This document shows positions 17,337 to 25,687 of a stretch of 64,000 bases of DNA, piece by piece. The first letter of the stretch is position 1, and each line of letters opens with the position of its first letter. The position numbers and the translations under genes are program-made. The DNA is from Romboutsia faecis (GTDB lineage: Bacteria > Bacillota > Clostridia > Peptostreptococcales > Peptostreptococcaceae), in contig NZ_JACRWE010000003.1 of assembly GCF_014323405.1 (NCBI RefSeq), forward strand, positions 1 to 64,000, read 5' to 3'. Below the pieces are notes generated by a model. It had not been told where the DNA came from, did not search any database, and saw only the letters and a list, made by a program, of their open reading frames with translations.

Positions 17337-18509
17337 ATGCTTTCTAATTTTTTAATAAAAAGTTTTATAAAAAATAATGAAGATATTGAAAATGAACAAG
17401 TTAGAAATAAGTATGGTAATTTAGCGTGTATAGTTGGTATAATATCAAATTTAGGATTAGCTATTATGAAAATAATTGTAGGATTTATTACTTCTAGTGT
17501 ATCTATTACAGCTGATGGGTTTAATAATCTTTCTGATACAGCTTCTTCTATTATTACAATTATAGGGTTTAAGTTAGCACGTCGTCCTGCAGATAAAGAG
17601 CACCCTTTTGGACATGGAAGAGTTGAATATATTTCTGCGTTAATTGTAGCATTTATGGTAATGTTTGTGGGACTTCAATTTATAAAATCATCAATAGATA
17701 GAATATTAAATCCGATGCCTATAAAGTTTGAGGTAATACCATTTATATTATTGTTTATTTCAGTAATAGTAAAAATATGGCTAAGCAGCTTTAATAAAAT
17801 TGTAGGAGAAAAAATTAATTCATCTGCATTAAAAGCAACAGCTGTTGATGCACTAGGAGATGTATTTACTTCAAGTTGTGTTTTAATATCTTTTTTAGCT
17901 TCAAGATATACATCAATGCCAATAGATGGTTATGTAGGTATTATAGTATCTGCTGCAATTTTATATGCAGGATTTTCTTTGGTGAGAGATACAATAAGTC
18001 CTTTACTGGGTGAAGCACCTGATGAAAATCTTGTTAAAAATATTAAAGAAGGGGTATTATCATATAAGCATATAATAGGTGTACATGATTTAATAATACA
18101 TAATTATGGAGTTGGAAATTGTATGGCATCTATACATGCAGAAATTCCTTCAAATATAGATATTGTAACTATACATAATATTATAGATGCTGCAGAAAGG
18201 GAAATATCTGAAAAATTAAATATATACTTGGTAATTCATATGGATCCAATATGTATACACTGTGAAATTATTAATGAAGAAAAGGAAAAAGTTGAAAAAA
18301 TAATTAAAAAATATGATTGTGTAAAATCTATGCATGATTTTAGGCTTACTGAAGGGAATTCTAAAAAGAATCTGATTTTTGACGTAGTAGTTAATGCAGA
18401 TATGGTAAATAGTAAAGAAGAGGATGAATTAAAAAATAGTATCATAGAGGATATAAAAAAACTTAATCCAGAATATAATTGCATAATCACCATAGACAAA
18501 GAATTCTAA
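17337..18509 (+). CDS. cation diffusion facilitator (CDF) metal exporter
   Basis: 390 residues. Six membrane helices lie within about 25-215. The transport-site motifs are TADGFNNLSDTASS (helix 2, D-x3-D) and HPFGHGRVEYISALIV (the HxxxGHxRxE signature), with TAVDALGDVFTSSCV in helix 5. A C-terminal cytoplasmic ferredoxin-like dimerisation domain follows (about 220-300), and then an extra region of about 80 residues resembling a second such domain. It exports divalent metals (Zn, Fe, Mn or Cd) in exchange for protons. Start ATG 17337 is chosen because GGAG lies 8 bases upstream; the TTG at 17331 would leave only 2 bases. Confidence 0.9.
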   Translation: MLSNFLIKSFIKNNEDIENEQVRNKYGNLACIVGIISNLGLAIMKIIVGFITSSVSITADGFNNLSDTASSIITIIGFKLARRPADKEHPFGHGRVEYISALIVAFMVMFVGLQFIKSSIDRILNPMPIKFEVIPFILLFISVIVKIWLSSFNKIVGEKINSSALKATAVDALGDVFTSSCVLISFLASRYTSMPIDGYVGIIVSAAILYAGFSLVRDTISPLLGEAPDENLVKNIKEGVLSYKHIIGVHDLIIHNYGVGNCMASIHAEIPSNIDIVTIHNIIDAAEREISEKLNIYLVIHMDPICIHCEIINEEKEKVEKIIKKYDCVKSMHDFRLTEGNSKKNLIFDVVVNADMVNSKEEDELKNSIIEDIKKLNPEYNCIITIDKEF

Positions 18510-18638
18510 TTAAATTCATTTTAAAGTAAAAACATCAAAAAAGTTACAAATAAAAATAATATATACCATTTTATGTAAGAATAATGTATAATGGAAAGAT
18601 ATTTTAAAATTTCATCAAAAGAAAGGTGTTGATTAAAA

Positions 18639-19775
18639 ATGAACATATGTATAATTGGAGCGGGAAATATTGGAACGTACTTAGCAGCTTATATATCTAT
18701 GAAAAAAGATTGCAAGGTATGGATACATACTTCAAAACCACACTTATTTAAGGATGAACTTACTTTAATTGAAGAGGAAAAAAACTTAGAGCATAAGGTC
18801 AAGTTACACTGTGTTACTGATAGCTTAGAAGAAGGGGTAAAAGATGCTGATTATATATTAATAACACATCCGTCTTTTTTAATTGAAAAAACAATTGAAG
18901 AAATAAGCAATTATGTAAAACCAAATGCTGTTATTGGTCTTATTCCAGGCTTTGGAGGAAAAGAGTATTTTGCAGAGAAATTAACTAAAAAAGGGTGTAT
19001 TTTCTTTGGAACACAGAGAGTTCCTTCAATAATAAGATTAGAAAAATATGGAGAATGTGTAGTTCTTAAAGAAAAAAATCCATTTATGAAAATAAGTGCA
19101 ATACCAAGCAAATATACTGAAAAAGTATGCTCAGAAATGACAGATTTAATAGATATACCTTGTGAGCCAGTAAAAAATTATTTAGCTATTACTTTATCAC
19201 CATCTAATCCACTAATGCATCCATCAAGATTATATGAATTATTTGAAGATTATAAGCATGGAGAAACCGTATATAAAAGAAGTCCACTATTCTATGAAGA
19301 ATGGGGAGATGGTGCATCAAAAATGTTATTAGATTTAGATGAGGAACTTGGACAAGTATTTGAATCATTAAATGAAAATAATGATTTTGATGAGAAGAGT
19401 ATAGAGAAAATAAAAATTAGATTTGAAACAGAAGAACCTAGCGTATTAAGTAATAAAATAAGAACAGCGCCAGGATTTAAAGGAATAGGTTCACCAATAG
19501 TAGCTTGCGAGGGTGGATATATACCAGAGTTAAGCTCAAGATATTTTATAGAGGATATTGAGTTTGGACTTTGTATTATAAAATCATTTGCAGAACTTTG
19601 CAAAGTAGAAACACCGAAGTTAGATGAAGTTATAGTTTGGTCACAAAAATTATTAAATAAAGAATACTTATTAGACAATCAATTAAAGGGAAGAGATTCT
19701 AAAAAATTATTAATTCCTCAAAATAGAGGCATTAATACAAAACAACAATTAATAGATTTTTATAAAAGTTTATAA
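18639..19775 (+). CDS. NAD/NADP octopine/nopaline (opine) dehydrogenase family protein
   Basis: 378 residues. The N-terminal Rossmann domain has IIGAGNIGTYLAAYIS (about 3-18) and YILITHPSFLIEKTIEEI. The C-terminal helical domain contains ITLSPSNPLMHPSRLYELFEDY (about 184-205), with the His typical of opine dehydrogenase. The family condenses an amino acid with a 2-oxo acid reductively, or works in the reverse direction; the actual substrates are unknown. Bacterial relatives include enzymes for opine-type metallophores, but no nicotianamine-synthase-like partner is nearby. AAAGGTG precedes the ATG. Single-gene unit with its own terminator. Confidence 0.85.
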   Translation: MNICIIGAGNIGTYLAAYISMKKDCKVWIHTSKPHLFKDELTLIEEEKNLEHKVKLHCVTDSLEEGVKDADYILITHPSFLIEKTIEEISNYVKPNAVIGLIPGFGGKEYFAEKLTKKGCIFFGTQRVPSIIRLEKYGECVVLKEKNPFMKISAIPSKYTEKVCSEMTDLIDIPCEPVKNYLAITLSPSNPLMHPSRLYELFEDYKHGETVYKRSPLFYEEWGDGASKMLLDLDEELGQVFESLNENNDFDEKSIEKIKIRFETEEPSVLSNKIRTAPGFKGIGSPIVACEGGYIPELSSRYFIEDIEFGLCIIKSFAELCKVETPKLDEVIVWSQKLLNKEYLLDNQLKGRDSKKLLIPQNRGINTKQQLIDFYKSL

Positions 19776-19789
19776 TTTATACTATGAAT

Positions 19790-19833
19790 AATAAAGGGGA
19801 TATCTTATTGAAATTAAGATATTCCCTTTATTA
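19790..19833 (+). terminator. intrinsic terminator after the opine dehydrogenase gene
   Basis: AATAAAGGGGATATCTTA pairs with TAAGATATTCCCTTTATT with one mismatch, 15 bases past the stop. Confidence 0.9.
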
Positions 19834-19900
19834 TTTTATAGTTGTTTAATAATATTTTATATGGGAAATTTATATTTAACTAATCGAAAGGAGCATTTAT

Positions 19901-20209
19901 ATGAAAGAAGATAAAATAATAGAAGACCCAAGGTATAAACAATGTAATAAGGAAGCTATTATGGGATTGATACTAGGTATAGCAAACTTAATATGGTGGT
20001 TTATTTGGGGTTATGGATTAGGATCAAAACCTGTTAGTGAATACACATATATATTAGGTTTTCCCACATGGTTCTTTATGAGCTGTATAGTTGGAGGAAT
20101 AGTATTTTCTATACTAACAGTAATAATGATTAATAAATATTTTAAAGATATGTCTTTAGAAGGATTAACTGAAGAAGAAATAAAAAAATATAGGGAGGAG
20201 TTTCAATAA
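19901..20209 (+). CDS. YhdT-like small membrane protein (DUF997)
   Basis: 102 residues with two membrane helices (about 19-40 and 55-80). The pattern DPRYKQCNKEA at the start, WWFIWGYG and GFPTWFFMSCIVG is typical of DUF997/YhdT, a family found beside panF. AAAGGAG precedes the ATG. Its stop TAA overlaps the panF start by one base (TAATG), so the two are tightly coupled and it probably acts as an accessory subunit of the symporter. Confidence 0.88.
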   Translation: MKEDKIIEDPRYKQCNKEAIMGLILGIANLIWWFIWGYGLGSKPVSEYTYILGFPTWFFMSCIVGGIVFSILTVIMINKYFKDMSLEGLTEEEIKKYREEFQ

Positions 20210-21714
20210 TGAATAATATAAATTACGGTGTTTTAGTTCCTATATTATTATATTTTTTAGTGATTTTTGCTGTAGGATTTTATTCTATGAGGTTTGTAAA
20301 TGAAGCTAGAAATTCAAAGGACAAAGAAAATGGATTCATGGATGAGTATATGACTGGAAGCAGAGGTCTTGGAGGATTTGTGCTAGCTATGACGTTAGTT
20401 ACTACATACCTAAGCGCTGGAAGTTTTATTGGAGGACCTGGTACAGCATATACTCAAGGTTTAGGATGGGTATTTTTAGCAATGGCGCAAATGCCAACAG
20501 GATATTTTACACTAGCAGTACTTGGTAAAAAGTTTGCAATAATAGCTAGAAAAATAAATGCAGTTACTATTACAGATTTTTTAAGGGCTAGATATAAATC
20601 TGATGCTGTAGTAATAATAACCTCACTATCAATTGTAGTGTTTTTTATTGCAGCTATGGCTGCTCAATGGGTAGGAGCATCAAGACTTTTACAAGGTTCT
20701 GTAGGACTTGATTACAATATAGCACTAACTGTGTTTGGAATTACTGTAATAGTACATACAGTTATTGGAGGATTTAGAGCAGTTACAATATCAGATACTA
20801 TTCAAGGTGTAATAATGACTATAGCTACTATAACAATATTTATAGGAACGATAATAGCAGGTGGTGGAGTAGAAAATATAATAACTAATATGGCCTCAAT
20901 AAATGAAGGAATGATAACTCCATTTGGCGTAACAGAAGGTAATATGACTATTCTATGGGTAACTTCATTTTGGATTTTAGTTGGTTTTGCAGTTGTTGGT
21001 ATACCATCAGTATCTCAAAGGGCAATGAGTTATAAAGACACGAAGAGTTTGCATCAAGGTATAAAATATGGGACTATAATTTCTATGATTTTACTTTTAG
21101 GTATGCATTTAGTAGGAGCTTTTGCTATAACCTTAGTCAGTGGTATAGATTCAGGTGATTTAGTAATACCAACTCTTACAACAAAGTTATTTCCATCAAT
21201 AGTTGCAGGAATACTTCTTGCAGGTCCCCTTGCATCTATTATGTCTACAGTAGATTCTCAGTTATTAGTTGCATCAGGAACAATTGTAAATGACCTATAT
21301 ACCAATTATATAAATCCAAAAATAAAAAAAGACTCAAAGAAAATGGGTAAAGTTAGTATATTAGCAACATCAATTATAGGTATAGCAATATACTTAGTAG
21401 CATTTAATCCACCAGATTTAATAGTTTGGTTAAATTTATATGCAAATGCAGGCATAATATCAACATTTTTATGGCCCATAGTGTTAGGTCTTTATTGGAA
21501 GAATGCAAATTCTAATGGGGCAATTGCATCTATAATTTCAGGTATTTCAACATATGTATTATTCAGTGAAATTTGGCCAAGACCATTTGGTTTACATACA
21601 ATTGTATTACCCTTATTAATTTCTTTGGTTTTATTTATTATAGTATCAAGTATTACTAAAAGACCAGATAAAGAAACTATAGAAACTTTCTGGGGGATAT
21701 ATTATAAAGATTAA
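20209..21714 (+). CDS. panF: sodium:solute symporter, PanF-like (pantothenate)
   Basis: 501 residues and about thirteen membrane segments of the SSS family. Motifs include GSRGLGGFVLAMTLVTTYLSAGSFIGGPG in the first helices, VHTVIGGFRAVTISDTIQG (the sodium-symporter signature region) and PLASIMSTVDSQLLVASG. Coupling to the YhdT gene is the main reason to prefer pantothenate over other SSS substrates. The ribosome site GGAGG lies inside the end of the upstream gene. Confidence 0.87.
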   Translation: MNNINYGVLVPILLYFLVIFAVGFYSMRFVNEARNSKDKENGFMDEYMTGSRGLGGFVLAMTLVTTYLSAGSFIGGPGTAYTQGLGWVFLAMAQMPTGYFTLAVLGKKFAIIARKINAVTITDFLRARYKSDAVVIITSLSIVVFFIAAMAAQWVGASRLLQGSVGLDYNIALTVFGITVIVHTVIGGFRAVTISDTIQGVIMTIATITIFIGTIIAGGGVENIITNMASINEGMITPFGVTEGNMTILWVTSFWILVGFAVVGIPSVSQRAMSYKDTKSLHQGIKYGTIISMILLLGMHLVGAFAITLVSGIDSGDLVIPTLTTKLFPSIVAGILLAGPLASIMSTVDSQLLVASGTIVNDLYTNYINPKIKKDSKKMGKVSILATSIIGIAIYLVAFNPPDLIVWLNLYANAGIISTFLWPIVLGLYWKNANSNGAIASIISGISTYVLFSEIWPRPFGLHTIVLPLLISLVLFIIVSSITKRPDKETIETFWGIYYKD

Positions 21715-21877
21715 ATATTATAATAAATAGAAGTTAATTATCTTATAAAATTTATTATTTGAAATATATATAGCGAGGTATATAGAAACTATTATAATGA
21801 ATATTTATAATATAAGTTATTATGAGTGTAATATCAAGATGCATTGATAATAGCAAATTTTATAAAGGGGGAGTGAT

Positions 21878-23212
21878 ATGTCAGATAAGGGCAAAGATAT
21901 GATTAATAGAGATAATTTCACATCTAAGGCTGGATTTATATTGGCTTGTATTGGTTCAGCTGTTGGTATGGGAAATATTTGGCTTTTTCCATATAGGGTT
22001 GGTCAATTCGGAGGAGCTGCATTTCTTATCCCATATATAATATTTATTGTACTTTTAGGATGTACGGGTCTTATGGGGGAATTTGCCTTTGGTAGAATGA
22101 CACAAACGGGTCCAATAGGTTCTTTTGAATATGCGATGGAATCAAGAGGATATAAATTAGGAACTATATTAGGAGTAATACCAGTTTTAGGAGCATTTGG
22201 AATAGCTGTTGGATATGCAGTAGTTGTGGGATGGTTTATTAGATTTTTGGCAGGTTCTATTACCGGGGAAATGATAAGTTCACCAGATTCTGGAGTTTAT
22301 TTTGGAGAAATTGCAGGTCCATTTGGAAGTGTACTATGGCATTTATTAGCGATACTTATAACAGGTTTAATACTATCAGTGGGAGTATCAAAAGGAATAG
22401 AAAAAGTTAATAAATTTATGATGCCAGCATTTTATATATTATTCTTAATATTATTTATAAGAGTAATTACTTTAAATGGAGCTACAGAAGGGATAAAATA
22501 TCTTTTAGTACCAAAATGGGAATATATTTCTCAACCTAAAACTTGGATTTATGCTTTAGGTCAGGCATTTTTTTCACTTTCTCTTGCAGGTTCTGGAATG
22601 ATTGTTTACGGAAGTTACTTAAAAAAAGATATAGATATTCCTGACAGTGCTAAAAATACAGCAATATTTGATACTATCGCAGCTATTACAGCAGGTCTTG
22701 TAATTATACCTGCAGTATTTGCATTTGGATTTGATCCAGCATCAGGTCCACCATTAATGTTTATTACATTACCATCAGTATTTAAGGAAATGGCATTAGG
22801 TCAATTTTTTGCTATAATATTCTTTATATCAGTTTTATTTGCATCTATAACATCATTAATGAATTTACTTGAAGTTCCAATAGAAGCATTACAAAATAAA
22901 TTGAAAATGAAAAGAAATACTTCTGTTTTTTTAGTATGCAGTACTGCATTTTTAATTGGACTGTTTATAGAAAATGGTGATTTACTAGGTGGATGGATGG
23001 ACTTTGTATCAATTTATATTATTCCATTAGGTGCTTTGATGGCAGGTATTATGTTCTTTTGGATTATAGGTATAAAAACTGCTAAAAGGGAAATAGAGAT
23101 AGGTGCTAAAAAAACTCTTGGAAGCTGGTTTGAACCTATGGCTAAATATGTGTTTGTTATCTTAACATTTATAGTTCTATTAGGTGGAATAATGTTAGGT
23201 GGAATTGGATAA
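21878..23212 (+). CDS. SNF/NSS-family sodium-dependent transporter
   Basis: 444 residues and 11-12 membrane segments. Opening motif FTSKAGFILACIGSAVGMGNIWLFPYRVGQFGGAAFLIPYIIF is the helix-1 Na+/substrate site of the neurotransmitter:sodium symporter fold; FFSLSLAGSGMIVYGSYL is in helix 6. It takes up an amino acid or amine with Na+. The bacterial branch with Trp, Leu or Tyr substrates is the closest guess. GGGGGAG precedes the ATG. Confidence 0.9.
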   Translation: MSDKGKDMINRDNFTSKAGFILACIGSAVGMGNIWLFPYRVGQFGGAAFLIPYIIFIVLLGCTGLMGEFAFGRMTQTGPIGSFEYAMESRGYKLGTILGVIPVLGAFGIAVGYAVVVGWFIRFLAGSITGEMISSPDSGVYFGEIAGPFGSVLWHLLAILITGLILSVGVSKGIEKVNKFMMPAFYILFLILFIRVITLNGATEGIKYLLVPKWEYISQPKTWIYALGQAFFSLSLAGSGMIVYGSYLKKDIDIPDSAKNTAIFDTIAAITAGLVIIPAVFAFGFDPASGPPLMFITLPSVFKEMALGQFFAIIFFISVLFASITSLMNLLEVPIEALQNKLKMKRNTSVFLVCSTAFLIGLFIENGDLLGGWMDFVSIYIIPLGALMAGIMFFWIIGIKTAKREIEIGAKKTLGSWFEPMAKYVFVILTFIVLLGGIMLGGIG

Positions 23213-23220
23213 AAAATTGA

Positions 23221-23270
23221 AAAAGCATCTCAAATAACTACTATTGTAATTAATTTGGGATGCTTATTTT
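23221..23270. terminator. bidirectional intrinsic terminator
   Basis: AAAAGCATCTCAAAT pairs with ATTTGGGATGCTTATTTT with small mismatches, between the SNF transporter (stop 23212) and the converging DUF3006 gene (stop 23273). T-runs are present on both strands. Confidence 0.85.
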
Positions 23271-23272
23271 GT

Positions 23273-23437
23273 TTACTTTAATATAGTATATTGAAAATTC
23301 TCAAATAGTAAGTGGCTTCCTTCATCTATTTCTAAAGGAAGTAATGCTCTAGCTATTCGTATTTGTTCTTTATTTTCATCTTCTAAAACAGCATAGTCTC
23401 CATCGATTAAAGAAACAATGTATTCCCTAGTTATCAT
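23273..23437 (-). CDS. DUF3006 family small protein, 54 aa
   Basis: Minus-strand frame from an ATG at 23437 to TAA at 23273, encoding 54 residues beginning MITREYIVSLIDGDYAVLED. AAGGA lies 8 bases upstream on that strand. The pattern 'xxxDRF/IDGDYAVLEDE...I.xxxxxLPxxxxEGDxL' is that of DUF3006, small beta-rich proteins of unknown function in Firmicutes. It converges on the SNF transporter and shares its terminator. It fills most of what would otherwise be a 423-base empty stretch. Confidence 0.75.
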   Translation of the reverse strand: MITREYIVSLIDGDYAVLEDENKEQIRIARALLPLEIDEGSHLLFENFQYTILK

Positions 23438-23635
23438 ATTAAATATCCTTTCTACGTTACTTAAATATATATTTTATTATAAATTGTAAGGAGATGGAAG
23501 GCAATTGCGAGTAGTGTATTTTTAGTGTTTCTATGGAGATCTTTTAATATAATGAAGATAATATGTTATAATTTATCGTGAAAATAATGGAATATAGATT
23601 TATATTAGAAATATACAAAAAGGTTGGAAAATTAA

Positions 23636-24385
23636 ATGATTAAAGATAAGAATATACATAATGAATGTGAAATAATTAATATAAAACATAAAAATATAGA
23701 TATTGATGCTAATGTAGTATATAGAAAAAGAAAGAATATTACTATTCAAATTAAGCCTAAATATGAGGTAACTATAATAAGTCCTTATGGTGTTTCTAAA
23801 AAGATATTAAAGGATCTTTTAATACAAAAAGGAGATTGGATATTAAAGAAATTTGAAGAATATAAATCTATTGAACATTTATTCAAAGAAAAAGAGTTTA
23901 TAGATGGAGAAAAATTTATGTATTTAGGGAGTGAGTATAAACTTAAAATAATAAATGACATAAATGAAGAAGTGTTAATAGATGAAGGGTACTTAATTGT
24001 AAAAGTAAAAAGTGCTGATAAAGAATATATAAGAAAAATGTTAAAGAAGTGGTATAAAAGAGAAAGTGAAAGACTTGTATCAGAAAGATTAATTTATTGT
24101 AAAGAAAAATTTAAATATATGAAACAATTAACACCAAGCAAATTAAAAGTTAAGGAACAAAAAAAGAGATGGGGAACCTGTACTTCAAAAGGAGCTATAT
24201 ATATAAATTCGAAGATATCTATGGCAAAAATAGATGCAATAGACTATATATTAGTTCATGAATTTAGTCATTTAGTCCATATGAATCATTCTAATGATTT
24301 TTATGAATTTGTAAAAAAGATAATGCCTAATTATAAAGAACAAGAAAAATGGCTAAAAGATAATTCTTACAAATTAAAGCTATAA
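23636..24385 (+). CDS. YgjP-like zinc metallopeptidase (DUF45/M48 type)
   Basis: 249 residues. An N-terminal beta-rich region precedes the conserved RWGTCTSKGAIYINSKISMA (about 182-200) and the zinc motif HEFSHLVHMNHSNDFY (HExxH plus a third ligand, about 217-232), which is the DUF45/YgjP layout related to SprT and M48 peptidases. Probably a cytoplasmic metalloprotease; its targets are unknown. The ribosome site is weak (AAGG at about 12 bases). Monocistronic. Confidence 0.88.
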   Translation: MIKDKNIHNECEIINIKHKNIDIDANVVYRKRKNITIQIKPKYEVTIISPYGVSKKILKDLLIQKGDWILKKFEEYKSIEHLFKEKEFIDGEKFMYLGSEYKLKIINDINEEVLIDEGYLIVKVKSADKEYIRKMLKKWYKRESERLVSERLIYCKEKFKYMKQLTPSKLKVKEQKKRWGTCTSKGAIYINSKISMAKIDAIDYILVHEFSHLVHMNHSNDFYEFVKKIMPNYKEQEKWLKDNSYKLKL

Positions 24386-24464
24386 TATAAAATATAAATA
24401 ATGACATTCTAAAATATGCATATAATTTTAATAATGAATATATGAAGTAAGGAGGAAGGATAAA

Positions 24465-24914
24465 ATGGCTAATAGTAGCAATAATAAAAATACTAGCAGT
24501 AGTAAGCAAAAAAAAACTAGCGAGTGCACGAATAATTCTAGTAATGCAGCATCTCAACAGGGCCTAGGGCTAGCTTCTATTAGTTATGCAGATTATGTTA
24601 TTCTATCTGCTACTTTATCTTTCGCTATTGCAGAGGAACTAAATGATGCAGATTTAGATATGCTTATTGTGTTTTTTGGTATGGTAACATCAGATTTGGC
24701 TCTTTTAAGAACTAAGCGTGGAATAACAAATGCTCAAAGTAGTGCAGAAGAAGCAATTATAGGGGCAGAAGAATCTACAGAAGGTCCAGAAAGTGTAGCA
24801 TCAGTATCATCAAGTTTAAGAGGTAGAAGTAGGAAAAAGTGCAAACGTATTAAAAAAGTTAAGAAGAAGAAACGAAAATCAAGTAATGGAGATTTATTAA
24901 ATAATAAAAAATGA
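24465..24914 (+). CDS. hypothetical protein, Ser/Asn-rich head and Lys/Arg-rich tail, 149 aa
   Basis: I do not recognise this with confidence. It has three parts: a low-complexity Ser/Asn/Lys/Thr head (1-35), a hydrophobic helical core (about 40-85, with SYADYVILSATLSFAIAEELNDADLDML) that faintly resembles small helical proteins of the DUF6774 type, and an acidic linker followed by a very basic tail (about 118-149, RKKCKRIKKVKKKKRK). GGAGG precedes the ATG. The composition would suit a nucleic-acid-binding or spore/coat-associated protein. Nothing else supports a role, and it lies just upstream of the ilv promoter. Confidence 0.65.
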   Translation: MANSSNNKNTSSSKQKKTSECTNNSSNAASQQGLGLASISYADYVILSATLSFAIAEELNDADLDMLIVFFGMVTSDLALLRTKRGITNAQSSAEEAIIGAEESTEGPESVASVSSSLRGRSRKKCKRIKKVKKKKRKSSNGDLLNNKK

Positions 24915-24949
24915 AATAAATAAAAATTCTGAAAATTGTAAAAATATTA

Positions 24950-24978
24950 TTGACAATATAATACTAACTAAATATAAT
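24950..24978 (+). promoter_or_regulatory. sigma-A promoter of the ilv operon
   Basis: TTGACA at 24950-24955 and TATAAT at 24973-24978 with a 17-base spacer match the consensus exactly. Transcription would start near 24985, shortly before the T-box leader. Confidence 0.88.
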
Positions 24979-25004
24979 TGTATTAAGTTAATTAAATAAA
25001 AAAT

Positions 25005-25289
25005 AAAAGCTAAGATGGAGACAAAAATATTCAAGATATTAATCACAGAGAGCCAATGGTTGCTGGAAATTGGCATTAATATGAGTATATAATGATCACT
25101 CCTAAGCTTTCATACTGAATGTATTAGTAAGTATGAACGTATGCTAACGTTATATAGCTAGGGTTTATATAGACCTGAATTAAAGAGAGATAACTATAAT
25201 TTATAGTTATAAGATAAGGTGGTACCGCGGAATATAACTTTCGTCCTTATATGCAAATTAATTTTGCCTATAATGACGGAAGTTTTTTT
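25005..25289 (+). ncRNA. T-box riboswitch, probable isoleucine specifier (AUC)
   Basis: The T-box core GGTGGTACCGCGG (25218-25230) lies just before a terminator made of AACTTTCGTC (about 25236-25245) and GACGGAAGTT followed by T residues (about 25275-25289). Stem I is closed by AAAGCTAAG-type sequence near 25005 and CCTAAGCTT near 25102. In its 3' specifier-loop strand the motif AATGATCACTCC places ATC where the codon is expected, i.e. isoleucine. Uncharged tRNA-Ile would stabilise the antiterminator and switch on the ilv genes downstream, which matches their function. The specifier assignment is made by eye. Confidence 0.9.
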
Positions 25290-25322
25290 ATATCTTTATT
25301 TAATATAAGGAGGAAGATTTAT

Positions 25323-25550
25323 ATGGATAGAAGCTTATATGCTAGTTTAAATCAAGGTATAGATTCTTTTTTAAGAGTAGCTATGACACTTCGAAGAAAA
25401 GAAATAGCTGTCAAAGCTATAAGTATGACTACAGATAAATATGATAATACAGGAATGAAATTAATAATAAATGAAGAAGTAACATCTATACAAGAAGTTA
25501 TAAATTATATGAATAAGCTTTATGATGTTAGAGATATCACTATACAATAA
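25323..25550 (+). CDS. ACT-domain protein, IlvM/IlvN-like acetolactate synthase regulatory subunit
   Basis: 75 residues from an ATG with AAGGAGG upstream. A frame opening earlier (25251) would begin inside the T-box terminator and is rejected. The protein is a single ACT-like fold: beta strand with 'FLRVAMTLRRKEIAVKAISM', then KLIINEEVTSIQEVINYMNKLYDVRDI. It is much shorter than IlvH (about 160 aa) and similar in size to E. coli IlvM, so it probably binds a branched-chain amino acid or stabilises the IlvB catalytic subunit encoded three positions later. First gene of the T-box operon. Confidence 0.82.
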   Translation: MDRSLYASLNQGIDSFLRVAMTLRRKEIAVKAISMTTDKYDNTGMKLIINEEVTSIQEVINYMNKLYDVRDITIQ

Positions 25551-25687
25551 TTTATTAATAAGAGAATTAATTAAATACAACAAATTATGATGTTTATGAG
25601 TGTTACACATATAAATGGCATTTATCAAATGATAATGAATATAACTTTATTTTGATAATTTAAATCACTTAATAAGGGGGATAAATA

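Noticed and set aside
25251..25322. Early start for the ACT protein
   Set aside because: Would begin inside the T-box terminator; AAGGAGG points to ATG 25323.
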